From the NCBI RefSeq assembly GCF_009908295.1, contig NZ_JAAALO010000002.1, positions 409,490-473,489 on the forward strand: a DNA stretch of 64,000 nt. Direction: 5' to 3'. Positions within the stretch are counted from its first letter, which is position 1. The number at the start of each line of letters is the position of its first letter. The notes under the pieces were generated by a model, which was not told the origin of the DNA, ran no database searches, and was given only the letters and a program-made list of their open reading frames with translations. This document shows, piece after piece, positions 41,602-49,445 of the stretch. This stretch comes from Micromonospora rubida. GTDB taxonomy: Bacteria > Actinomycetota > Actinomycetes > Mycobacteriales > Micromonosporaceae. A program made the position numbers and the translations under genes.

Positions 41602-44600
41602 TCAGCCCCTGGCGGCGGGGGGTCGGCGGCTCGACGACCTGGCGCCCCTGCCCGGACACCGGGCAACTCGTGCGCACCGGGCAGACCCGGCACTTCGAGT
41701 TGGCGACCGCGGCGAAGGTGGCGGCGGCCATCGTATCGGCGGTGCGCCGCACCAGCGCGGTCGCCCAGCCCGCCTCCGGCCCCTGCCCCGCCGCCGGCTG
41801 GCTCTGCTCCTTGGCGTCCTTCGCGCCGGTGCCGAGCTGCACCAGCGCCGCGCCCCCGGACTCGTCGCCGAACTCCGGGAACGCCCCCGACTCCACCGCC
41901 GCCTGGTACGCCCCGAGCTGCGGATGCTCGCCGATCTCGGGCTCGGTGACGGCGGTGGACTTGCCGGTCTTCAGGTCCACCACCACCAGCCGGCCGGCGT
42001 CGTCCACCTCCAGCCGGTCCACCCGGCCGGTCAACTCGACCGGCCGGTGCGGGTCGTCGAGCCGGACCGCGAACTCGTGCTCGATGGCGAGCAGCCGGCG
42101 CGGGTTGCCGGCCAGCCAGCGCAGCAGCTTGTCCACCATGGCCTCGGCCCGCTCCCGCTCCGGGCCGACCATCCACCGGGCGGCCAGCTCGATCGCGTCG
42201 AACCGGGCGGCCACGTACTCCAGCAGGGCGGAACGGTCCGCGCTGGCGTCCTCGGCGAGCATCGCGGCGGCGTGCACCAGGTTGCCCACCCCCTGCGCGG
42301 CGCTGGCCGGCCCGCTGCCGCCGTGTCGCTCCAGCAGCCAGCGCAGGCTGCACCGCAGGGCGCTCTCCATCGCCGACGGGGTGACCTTCACCGGCTGCCC
42401 TTCGTCGACCAGCGGCCGATCGTCGGAGAGGCCGCGCAGCCCCCACCAGTCGTCGGGGTGCGCGCCGGGCACCCCGGCGGCGGACAGGCGGGCCAGCTCG
42501 GCCGCCGCCGCGCGCCGCCGGTGGTGCGACGCCGCCGGGTCGGCCACGGCGGTACGCAGCTCCGCGACCAGCGCCGGCAGGGTCAGCGCCCGAGGCGGCC
42601 CGGCCACCGGCAGGGTGACCGGACGATGCTCGGCGGGGACCGGGCCGCCATCGCCCGGACCGCCGTCGCCCGGGCCGCCGTCGCCCGGACCACCGTCGCC
42701 CGGACGCGGCGGCTCGGTCTGGTCCAGCTCGTACAGGAACCGGCTGGGCTGTTCCTCGTGGTCGTCGCCGCCGACCGCGGCCGAGGCGACGGCGCTGACC
42801 AGCAGCCGGCGACGGGCCCTGGTCACCGCCACGTGGAAGAGCCGGCGCTCCTCGTCCAGCAGGGCGGACGTCTGCCCGATCAGGACCGCCCGCCCGCCGT
42901 CGTCCTGGCCACGGCCGGCGAGCACGTCGACCAGCCGCTCGGAGCCGAGCAGGCTGCCGCGCAGCCGCAGGTCCGGCCAGACGCCCTCCTGCACCCCGGC
43001 GATCGCCACCAGGTCCCACTCCAGCCCCTTGGCGGCGTGCGCGGTGAGCAGCCGGACGGCCTCGCCCCGGTCGGCCGTCGCGGCCAGGGTGTCCGCCGGC
43101 AGGTCCTGGCCGAGCACGTGGTCGAGGAAGACCTCGGTACGGGCGCCGGGCAGCCGGTCGGCGAACCGGGCCGCCGCGTCGAAGAGCACCAGCACGGCGT
43201 CCAGGTCCCGGTCGGCGGCCTCGGCCCGCCAGCGCCGTGCGGTCTCGTGCTCGCCGGTCGCCGCCTGCCCCCGGGTGATCGCCCCGGCCCAGCGCTCGGC
43301 CAGGCCGCTGGCGTCCCACACCGCCCAGAGCACGTCCTCGGCGGTCGCCCCGGGCCGCTCGGCCGCCTCCCGGGCGATGGCGAGCAGGCCGGCCACCGCC
43401 TGCGCCGGCTCCGCCCAGAGCCGGTCGATGGCCGCCAGCTCCTCCGGGTCGCGCAGCGCGTCGACGATCAGCTCGCCGGAGGGCCGGCGGTCCCCACCGG
43501 CCAGGGCCAGGGCGCGCAGCCCCTGGCGCAGCCGCCGCTCGGCCAGCGGGTCGGCCCCGCCCAGCGGCGAGTGCAGCAGCACCACCGCCGCCTCCTCGTC
43601 CAGCCGCTCCGGCTCCAGCGCGCAGCGCAGCAGGAGCAGCAGCGGGGCCACCGCCGGTTGCAGGTGCAGCGGCAGGTCCTCGCCGTGCACCACGGTCGGC
43701 ACCCCGGCGGTGTGCAGCGCCCGGCGCAGCACCGGAAGCTGCCGGGCGGTCGAGCGGACCAGCACCGCCATCGCCGACCAGGGCACGCCGCCGAGCAGGT
43801 GCGCCGCGCGCAGGGCCTGCGCCAACCAGGCGGCCTCGCTGGTGGCCGAGCGGAAGGTACGCACCTCGACCGAGCCGGCCGGGGCCGCCGGCAGCGGATG
43901 CAACCGGCGGTGGGCCGCCGGGCCACGCAGCCGGCCGGTGAGCCGCCGGGTGGCGGTGAGCATCCCCGCACCGGCCCGGTACGACGTGTTCAGCACGACC
44001 TGCGCGGCCGGCGCCCCGGAGACGGTGCGGAACCGGTGCGGGAACGCGCTCACCCCGGCCGGGTCCGTGCCCCGGAAGGCGTACGTGGCGGAGTCCGGAT
44101 CGGCGAAGGCGACGAGGGACTTTCCCCCGCCGGCCACCGCGGCGAGCAGGTCGAGCTGGGCCGGGTCGGTGTCGGCCAGCTCGTCGACGTACACGTGGGC
44201 GAGGCGGCGGCGTTCGGCCTCCATCAGCTCCGGGTCGTCGAGCAGCAGCCCGGTGGCGGCCCGGACCAGCTCCGCCGGGTCGTACGCGATCGAGCCGCGG
44301 TTACTGACGTCACGCAGGGCGAGCACGGCGACGTACTCGCGGAGGAAGCGGGCGGCGGCCGGCCAGTCCGCGCGGCCCAGCCGCTCCCCCAGCCGGGCCA
44401 GCTCCGCCGGGCCCACCCCGCGCTCCGCGGCCCGCATCAGCAGGTCGCGGAGCTGGGCCGCGAACGCCCGGGTACGCAGGGCGGGGCGCAGGTCCTCCGG
44501 CCAGCCGACCGGGTCGTCGTCGGGTTCCTCGCCGACCACGTCGAGCAGCTCCCGGATGATCAGATCCTGCTCGGGGCCGGTGAGCAGCCGCGGGGACGGC

Positions 44601-45253
44601 TCCCCCCGCTCGGTGGCGGCCCGGCGCAGCAGCCCGTACGCGTACGCCGGGAAGGTGCGCACCAACGGCTCGCGCAGCACCCGGTGCCCGTCGCCGGCCA
44701 CCCGGGCCTCGATCCGGCGGCGCAGGTCGGTGGCCTGCCGACGGCCGAAGGTGAGCACCAGGACCCGCTCGGGGTCGACGCCCTCGGCCACCCGCGCGGC
44801 GACCGCCTCGACCAGCGTGCTGGTCTTCCCGGTGCCCGGCCCGCCGACGACGAGCATCGGCCCGCCGGTGTGCGCCACGACCTCGGCCTGGAGCGAGTCG
44901 TCCCGCCACCCCCGGCCCCGTTCAGCCCTTCCGCCCCGCTCCGTTTCCTCGGCCGGCCCAGCTTCCTCGGTGCGTTCCGCCCTCTCGGCCGGCACCGCGG
45001 TCGACTCCTCGGCGTGTCCCCGCCCGGCGGGAGACTCCTCGGCGCGCGCCAGACCGCCGGCAGGCTGGTCGGCGTACGTGCTACCGCCCCCGCGGCCCTC
45101 ACCGGCCTGCGCGTCATCGCCGCCCGGTCCCCCGGCCCGATGATCCCGCTCGGTCGCCCCCTCGGGCCGACCGTCCCCCCGCGCCGCCCCACCCGACCGG
45201 CGGTCCCCCCGGGCCGCCTCGGCAGGCCGACGCACCAGCCGGTACGCCTGCAT
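41597..45253 (-). CDS. adnA: AdnA-type helicase-nuclease subunit with a long N-terminal insert
   Basis: Partner of AdnB in double-strand-break resection. The 1218-residue product begins MQAYRLVRRPAEAA. A charged, Gly/Glu/Arg-rich stretch of about 105 residues follows before DSLQAEVVAHTGGPMLVVGG and Walker A GGPGTGKTSTL near residue 140. Other motifs are VYVDELADTDPAQLDLL, LLTAHAAKGLEWDLV and ERRLFHVAVTRARRRL. The C-terminal nuclease has GRVDRLEVDD and VVVDLKTGKS. A cysteine in ALRCSLRWLL and three in CRVCPVRTSC form a probable Fe-S staple. Relatives are usually shorter at the N-terminus. The stop lies in a dispersed repeat. Confidence 0.93.
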   Translation of the reverse strand: MQAYRLVRRPAEAARGDRRSGGAARGDGRPEGATERDHRAGGPGGDDAQAGEGRGGGSTYADQPAGGLARAEESPAGRGHAEESTAVPAERAERTEEAGPAEETERGGRAERGRGWRDDSLQAEVVAHTGGPMLVVGGPGTGKTSTLVEAVAARVAEGVDPERVLVLTFGRRQATDLRRRIEARVAGDGHRVLREPLVRTFPAYAYGLLRRAATERGEPSPRLLTGPEQDLIIRELLDVVGEEPDDDPVGWPEDLRPALRTRAFAAQLRDLLMRAAERGVGPAELARLGERLGRADWPAAARFLREYVAVLALRDVSNRGSIAYDPAELVRAATGLLLDDPELMEAERRRLAHVYVDELADTDPAQLDLLAAVAGGGKSLVAFADPDSATYAFRGTDPAGVSAFPHRFRTVSGAPAAQVVLNTSYRAGAGMLTATRRLTGRLRGPAAHRRLHPLPAAPAGSVEVRTFRSATSEAAWLAQALRAAHLLGGVPWSAMAVLVRSTARQLPVLRRALHTAGVPTVVHGEDLPLHLQPAVAPLLLLLRCALEPERLDEEAAVVLLHSPLGGADPLAERRLRQGLRALALAGGDRRPSGELIVDALRDPEELAAIDRLWAEPAQAVAGLLAIAREAAERPGATAEDVLWAVWDASGLAERWAGAITRGQAATGEHETARRWRAEAADRDLDAVLVLFDAAARFADRLPGARTEVFLDHVLGQDLPADTLAATADRGEAVRLLTAHAAKGLEWDLVAIAGVQEGVWPDLRLRGSLLGSERLVDVLAGRGQDDGGRAVLIGQTSALLDEERRLFHVAVTRARRRLLVSAVASAAVGGDDHEEQPSRFLYELDQTEPPRPGDGGPGDGGPGDGGPGDGGPVPAEHRPVTLPVAGPPRALTLPALVAELRTAVADPAASHHRRRAAAAELARLSAAGVPGAHPDDWWGLRGLSDDRPLVDEGQPVKVTPSAMESALRCSLRWLLERHGGSGPASAAQGVGNLVHAAAMLAEDASADRSALLEYVAARFDAIELAARWMVGPERERAEAMVDKLLRWLAGNPRRLLAIEHEFAVRLDDPHRPVELTGRVDRLEVDDAGRLVVVDLKTGKSTAVTEPEIGEHPQLGAYQAAVESGAFPEFGDESGGAALVQLGTGAKDAKEQSQPAAGQGPEAGWATALVRRTADTMAAATFAAVANSKCRVCPVRTSCPVSGQGRQVVEPPTPRRQGLT
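42644..42703 (-). repeat. Four 15-bp tandem repeats inside adnA
   Basis: Four near-identical 15-bp units encode PGDGG repeated, in the linker between the helicase and nuclease parts of AdnA. This looks like ordinary coding-repeat slippage in a flexible linker. Confidence 0.85.
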
Positions 45254-45313
45254 CCCCCCATCCCACCACGCCCCTACGACACCCCACCCCACCCGGTCCC
45301 GCCCCCGCCTGGC

Positions 45314-45367
45314 GATCAAGAAGTTCGCGTCAACAGCGCGCCAGATCCTGACGAAAATCTCTTGATC
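45314..45367. repeat. Imperfect inverted repeat upstream of adnA
   Basis: GATCAAGA...CGTCA at 45314-45332 pairs imperfectly with TGACG...TCTTGATC at 45349-45367. The surrounding 152-bp gap between adnA and the LOG gene holds no ORF. Part of it may be the adnA promoter region. Confidence 0.6.
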
Positions 45368-45405
45368 ACCGGGGCAGGCGGGGCGAGCGGGGTGGGGCAG
45401 AAAGG

Positions 45406-45951
45406 TCAGGTGAGGCGGGGGGTCAGGGCGTCCAGGGCGGCGGGGATGCTGTCGACGACCGTGAGGAGGCCCAGGCCGGCCGGCTTGAGGAAGTTGCGGT
45501 CGGCGAGGCTGGCCAGCCAGTCGATCAGGGGGCGGTAGAAGCCGTCCACGTCGACCAGCACCATCGGCTTGGTGTGCAGGGCGAGGGTGGCCGTGGTCCA
45601 GACCTCGAACAGCTCGTCCAGGGTGCCCAGCCCACCGGGCAGGGTGAGGAACGCGTCCGACTTTTCGATCATGAGGGTCTTGCGGTCGGCCATACTGCCG
45701 GTGACCAGTAGTTCGTCCGAGGCGAGGTCGGCCACCTCCAGGTCGACGAGGGACTGCGGGATCACCCCCAGGGTGGTCCCGCCGGCGGACCGGGCCCCGT
45801 CCACCACCGCACCCATCATCCCGACGCAGCCGCCGCCGCTGACCAGCGTGTGGCCGCGCCGGGCGATCTCCGCGCCCGCCTCGGCGGCCAGGTTGAGCCA
45901 GCGCCGGTCGAGGGTACGGGACGACGCGCAGAACACGCAGATCGCCGCCAC
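45406..45951 (-). CDS. LOG-family protein (cytokinin phosphoribohydrolase-like)
   Basis: A 181-residue lysine-decarboxylase-like fold protein. The PGGxGTxxE motif is visible as LTLPGGLGTLDELFEVW near residue 104, with the nucleotide-site arginine in GSMADRKTLMIEK upstream. Family enzymes release nucleobase from cytokinin nucleotides or hydrolyse AMP-type substrates. GTG 45951 lies 4 bp after the stop of a second LOG gene, so the pair forms an operon. Confidence 0.93.
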   Translation of the reverse strand: MAAICVFCASSRTLDRRWLNLAAEAGAEIARRGHTLVSGGGCVGMMGAVVDGARSAGGTTLGVIPQSLVDLEVADLASDELLVTGSMADRKTLMIEKSDAFLTLPGGLGTLDELFEVWTTATLALHTKPMVLVDVDGFYRPLIDWLASLADRNFLKPAGLGLLTVVDSIPAALDALTPRLT

Positions 45952-45955
45952 CGGC

Positions 45956-46807
45956 TCAGCCCTCCCGGCCGTGCTCGGCGGCGGCCTGCTGGTCCGCCGC
46001 AGTCTGGGCGACGGCCTCCTCGCGGACCGCCTCCTGCTCGGCGGAGAGCGCGGCCTCGGCCTCCACGATGTGCCGGACCGCCGCGTCGACGTCGTCGGTG
46101 AGGCAGATCAGCTCCAGGTCGATCGGCCCGATCTTGCCCTCGACCGCCATCGTGTCGCGCAGCCAGTCGAGCAGGCCACGCCAGTAGTCCGTCCCCATGA
46201 GCACCACCGGGAACCGGGTTACCTTGCCGGTCTGCACCAGGGTCAGCGCCTCGAACAGCTCGTCCATGGTGCCGAAGCCGCCGGGCAGCACCACGAACGC
46301 CTGGGCGTACTTGACGAACATGGTCTTGCGGGCGAAGAAGTACCGGAAGTCGATGGCCAGGTCGACCCAGTCGTTGAGGCCCTGCTCGAACGGCAGCTCG
46401 ATGCCGAGCCCGACGGAGAGCCCGCCGGCTTCGCTGGTGCCCCGGTTGGCCGCCTCCATCACGCCGGGGCCGCCGCCGGTGATCACCGCGTACCCGGCCC
46501 GGGCCAGGGCGGCGCCCAGGTCCTCGGCCATCCGACACTCCGGGCTGTCCGGCTTGCTCCGGGCCGAACCGAAGACGCTGACCGCCGGCGGCAGGTCGGC
46601 CAGGGTGTCGAAGCCCTCCACGAACTCCGACAGGATGCGCAGGGCCCGCCAGGCGTCCTTGGTCTTCCAGTCGCCGCGCCCCCGGGAGTCCAGCAGCCGT
46701 TGGTCGGCGGTGCTCGTCGGGATGGCCTGGCGGCGCAGCGTGACGGCGCCCCGATGCCGTTCCCGCCCCCGCTCGCGGCCCGAGCCTCGTCCGTTGCTGT
46801 CGCTCAT
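45956..46807 (-). CDS. LOG-family protein, larger paralogue
   Basis: A 283-residue relative of its neighbour with extra N- and C-terminal charged segments. It carries VSVFGSARSKPDSPE, VITGGGPGVMEAANRG and VVLPGGFGTMDELFEALTLV (the PGGxGTxxE site near residue 185), plus FFARKTMFVKYAQAFV. This is the TIGR00730-like type close to mycobacterial Rv1205 (recalled). ATG 46807 is followed by a low-complexity Arg/Gly start. It is upstream of, and probably cotranscribed with, the LOG gene at 45406. The exact physiological substrate is not evident. Confidence 0.93.
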   Translation of the reverse strand: MSDSNGRGSGRERGRERHRGAVTLRRQAIPTSTADQRLLDSRGRGDWKTKDAWRALRILSEFVEGFDTLADLPPAVSVFGSARSKPDSPECRMAEDLGAALARAGYAVITGGGPGVMEAANRGTSEAGGLSVGLGIELPFEQGLNDWVDLAIDFRYFFARKTMFVKYAQAFVVLPGGFGTMDELFEALTLVQTGKVTRFPVVLMGTDYWRGLLDWLRDTMAVEGKIGPIDLELICLTDDVDAAVRHIVEAEAALSAEQEAVREEAVAQTAADQQAAAEHGREG

Positions 46808-46939
46808 GGGAGCAACCGTAGTGGAGGGGCACCCACCGGAGGTGGCACCGGAACCAGGTGGCGGGCGGACAGCGGCGGGGCGGACAGATTTTCCACGACC
46901 AGGGCAACTAATTCGGTCGCACGCACGTCTTAGTATTCA

Positions 46940-46952
46940 CATACCGGGTATG
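46940..46952. promoter_or_regulatory. CATAC-N3-GTATG palindrome, site 1
   Basis: Perfect 13-bp palindrome CATACCGGGTATG, 32 bp before the small gene at 46985. A sister site lies at 52872-52886. Probable operator or promoter element, with an unknown binding protein. Confidence 0.6.
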
Positions 46953-46984
46953 CCCCGGCGCGCGCCTTCGGGGGAGGAGCCAGC

Positions 46985-47152
46985 GTGATCAGCAGCAGCG
47001 AGATGATCCGGATCCGTCGGCAGATGCAGCGACGGATCCAGGACGTGGTGGCCGAGCGCCGCCGCACCCGGCAGATGGAAGCCAGCACCGCCGACCTCAC
47101 CGGCGACCCGACCGACACCCGCCCCGAGTCGTCCCTGTCCCCGACCGCCTGA
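46985..47152 (+). CDS. Small basic protein, 55 residues
   Basis: Function unknown. The product begins with GTG 46985 (VISSSEMIRIRRQMQRRIQD), and the first 35 residues form a strongly basic predicted helix, followed by an acidic Thr/Asp/Pro tail. There are no cysteines or hydrophobic segments. GGGGAGGAG at 46971-46979 is a strong ribosome binding site with five-base spacing, which is the main reason to accept it. It has its own promoter-region palindrome and a strong terminator. Confidence 0.75.
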   Translation: MISSSEMIRIRRQMQRRIQDVVAERRRTRQMEASTADLTGDPTDTRPESSLSPTA

Positions 47153-47170
47153 CCGACCGTACGGCTGCCG

Positions 47171-47215
47171 GCCGGGCGGCCCGCCCACCGAATCAGAGTG
47201 GGCGGGCCGCCCGGC
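47171..47215. terminator. Bidirectional terminator between the small gene and dapE
   Basis: A perfect 18-bp stem (47171-47188 with 47198-47215) with a 9-nt loop, in the convergent gap. Confidence 0.85.
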
Positions 47216-47262
47216 CAGGCCACGCCCCCGGCCAGGCTTTCAAGCCCCGGGGCACGGCGGGT

Positions 47263-48336
47263 TCAGGCGGGGGTTAGCCAGCGGTGCAGGGTGGCCGCGC
47301 CGTCGCGGATCTTGCTGATCTCGACGTGCTCGTCCGGGTGGTGGGCCAGGTTGGGATCCCCCGGGCCGAAGTTCAGCGCCGGGATGCCCATCGCGGCGAA
47401 CCGGGCCACGTCCGTCCAGCCCAGCTTGCCGATCGGGGTGGTGCCGACCGCCGCCACGAACTCCTTCGCCGGGGCCGCGTCCAGCCCGGGCGCCGCCCCG
47501 GCCGCCGAGTCGGTCACCCGCAGCTCGAAGCCCGCGAACACCTCACGCAGGTGCGCCTCGGCCTCGGCCGGCGTCCGGTCGGGCGCGAACCGGTAGTTCA
47601 CCTCGATCTCGCAGTGGTCCGGCACCACGTTGCCGGCGACCCCGCCGCCGACCCGGACCGCGTTCATGCCCTCGCGGTAGTCGCAGCCGTCGAGGGTGAC
47701 CCGCCGCGCCTCGTACCCGGACAGGCGGCGCAGCACCTCGCCGGCGGCGTGGATGGCGTTCACGCCGTGCCAGGAGCGCGCCGAGTGGGCCCGGACGCCG
47801 GTGGTGGTCACCACCGCACGCATGGTGCCCTGGCAGCCGGCCTCCACGATCCCGTGCGTCGGCTCCAGCAGCAGCGCGAAGTCCGCCTGGAGCCACTCCG
47901 GGTACGCCTCGGCGACCAGGAAGAGGCCGTTGTACTTCGACTCGATCTCCTCGGCCTCGTAGAAGAAGTACGTGACGTCGTACTTCGGCTCGGGCAGGGT
48001 GACCGCCAGGTGCAGCGCGTACGCCACCCCGGACTTCATGTCCGAGGTGCCGCAGCCGTACATCAGGTCGCCGCGCATGGTCGACGGGAAGTTGTTGTTC
48101 AGCGGGACGGTGTCCAGGTGCCCCGCGAGCACCACCCGGGAGTCCCTCCCCAGGTCGGTACGCGCCATGACGGTGTTGCCGTGCCGGAACGTGGTCAGAT
48201 GCGGCACGGCACGCAGCACCTCCTCGACACAGTCGGCGATCGCCTTCTCGTCGAGAGAGACGGACTCGATGTCGACCAGGACGCGGGTCAACGCCACCGG
48301 ATCGGCGAGGACCTCAGGGGTCAGCGGGTTCTCCAT
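47263..48336 (-). CDS. dapE: Succinyl-diaminopimelate desuccinylase
   Basis: Releases succinate from N-succinyl-LL-diaminopimelate in lysine and peptidoglycan synthesis. The 357-residue M20 enzyme has metal ligands in [12 protein letters not shown] (His, Asp), [14 protein letters not shown] (Asp) and [14 protein letters not shown] (catalytic Glu pair), and C-terminal [16 protein letters not shown] with the last histidine ligand. ATG 48336 lies 7 nt from TACCGT on the minus strand, fitting leaderless transcription. It is divergent from dapD, which makes the substrate's precursor, across a 24-bp gap. Confidence 0.96.
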   Translation of the reverse strand: MENPLTPEVLADPVALTRVLVDIESVSLDEKAIADCVEEVLRAVPHLTTFRHGNTVMARTDLGRDSRVVLAGHLDTVPLNNNFPSTMRGDLMYGCGTSDMKSGVAYALHLAVTLPEPKYDVTYFFYEAEEIESKYNGLFLVAEAYPEWLQADFALLLEPTHGIVEAGCQGTMRAVVTTTGVRAHSARSWHGVNAIHAAGEVLRRLSGYEARRVTLDGCDYREGMNAVRVGGGVAGNVVPDHCEIEVNYRFAPDRTPAEAEAHLREVFAGFELRVTDSAAGAAPGLDAAPAKEFVAAVGTTPIGKLGWTDVARFAAMGIPALNFGPGDPNLAHHPDEHVEISKIRDGAATLHRWLTPA

Positions 48337-48343
48337 GGTTCGC

Positions 48344-48353
48344 ACGGTACCGT
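48344..48353. promoter_or_regulatory. Shared palindromic -10 element of dapD and dapE
   Basis: ACGGTACCGT contains TACCGT on both strands (48348-48353 and 48349-48344). Each hexamer ends exactly seven bases before its gene's start codon (48361 and 48336), so both genes look leaderless and share melted DNA. Confidence 0.75.
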
Positions 48354-48360
48354 CACAGAC

Positions 48361-49320
48361 GTGACGACTGCACAGCCTGCGTGGGGCATCGGCTTGGCCA
48401 CCATCACCGCTGACGAGCAGGTGCTCGACACCTGGTACCCGACGGGCAAGCTGGGGCTCGGCGAGCTTCCGTTGGTCTCCGGCGAGGACGAGGCGGACGT
48501 GCTCGACCTGCCGCCGGGGGCGGTCGGCGAGCGGTCGCTGCCCGGCCTGCGTACCGCCCAGGTGGTCACGGTGATCGGGGCGCTGGACGAACCGATCAAG
48601 GACGCCGCCGACGCGTACCTGAGGTTGCACCTGCTCTCCCACCGCCTGGTGCGGCCCAACGAGCTGAACCTCGACGGCATCTTCGGCAAGCTGGCGAACG
48701 TGGCCTGGACGTCGGCCGGGCCGTGCCCGCCGGAGCGGGTGGACGAGCTGCGGGTGATCGAGCGGGCCGCCGGCCGCCACCTGAGCGTGTACGGGGTGGA
48801 CAAGTTCCCCCGGATGACCGACTACGTGGTCCCCGCCGGGGTGCGGATCGCCGACGCCGACCGGGTCCGGCTCGGTGCCCACCTCGCCGCCGGCACCACC
48901 GTGATGCACGAGGGCTTCGTCAACTTCAACGCCGGCACGCTGGGCACCTCGATGGTCGAGGGGCGCATCGTGCAGGGCGTGCTGGTCGGTGACGGCTCCG
49001 ACATCGGCGGCGGCGCGTCGATCATGGGCACCCTGTCCGGCGGCGGCACCGAGAAGATCAGCATCGGCGAGCGCAGCCTGATCGGCGCGAACGCCGGCGT
49101 CGGCATCTCCCTCGGCGACGACTGCGTGGTCGAGGCCGGCTGCTACGTCACCGCCGCCTCGAAGATCGCCCTCCCGGACGGCCGGGTGGTCAAGGCCCGC
49201 GACCTGTCCGGCGTCGACGGCCTGCTGTTCTGGCGCAACTCGGTCACCGGCGCGCTGGAGGCCCGCCCCCGCACCGGCCGGGGCATCGAGCTGAACGCCG
49301 CCCTGCACGCCAACGACTGA
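48361..49320 (+). CDS. dapD: Tetrahydrodipicolinate N-succinyltransferase (actinobacterial type)
   Basis: Transfers succinyl from succinyl-CoA to tetrahydrodipicolinate in the diaminopimelate pathway. The 319-residue product has an N-terminal domain, [20 protein letters not shown], and then left-handed beta-helix hexapeptide repeats ([57 protein letters not shown]) as in mycobacterial DapD. GTG 48361 follows TACCGT by seven bases. It is divergent from dapE. The matching aminotransferase dapC is at 56186-57301. Confidence 0.96.
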   Translation: MTTAQPAWGIGLATITADEQVLDTWYPTGKLGLGELPLVSGEDEADVLDLPPGAVGERSLPGLRTAQVVTVIGALDEPIKDAADAYLRLHLLSHRLVRPNELNLDGIFGKLANVAWTSAGPCPPERVDELRVIERAAGRHLSVYGVDKFPRMTDYVVPAGVRIADADRVRLGAHLAAGTTVMHEGFVNFNAGTLGTSMVEGRIVQGVLVGDGSDIGGGASIMGTLSGGGTEKISIGERSLIGANAGVGISLGDDCVVEAGCYVTAASKIALPDGRVVKARDLSGVDGLLFWRNSVTGALEARPRTGRGIELNAALHAND

Positions 49321-49323
49321 CGA

Positions 49324-49391
49324 CCGTCGGCGGTGCCGCGTGGCCCGGCGGCCGGATCACCGAGGCCGGGCGACGGCGGCACCGCCGACGG
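49324..49391 (+). terminator. Hairpin after dapD
   Basis: A 15-bp perfect inverted repeat (49324-49338 with 49377-49391) with a 38-nt loop that can fold further, starting 3 bp after the stop. Confidence 0.65.
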
Positions 49392-49403
49392 AGGACGGCA
49401 CGG

Positions 49404-49439
49404 GTCCGGGCCCGGCGGGACGTGCCGCCGGGCCCGGAC
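49404..49439 (-). terminator. Hairpin after the subtilase gene
   Basis: A 15-bp perfect stem (49404-49418 with 49425-49439) with a 6-nt loop, 6 bp past the stop of the leftward protease gene. Confidence 0.75.
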
Positions 49440-49445
49440 GCCGGT

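Noticed and set aside
42644..42703. Possible regulatory repeat in adnA
   Set aside because: In-frame 15-bp units encode a PGDGG linker, and the phase matches codons, so coding slippage explains it.
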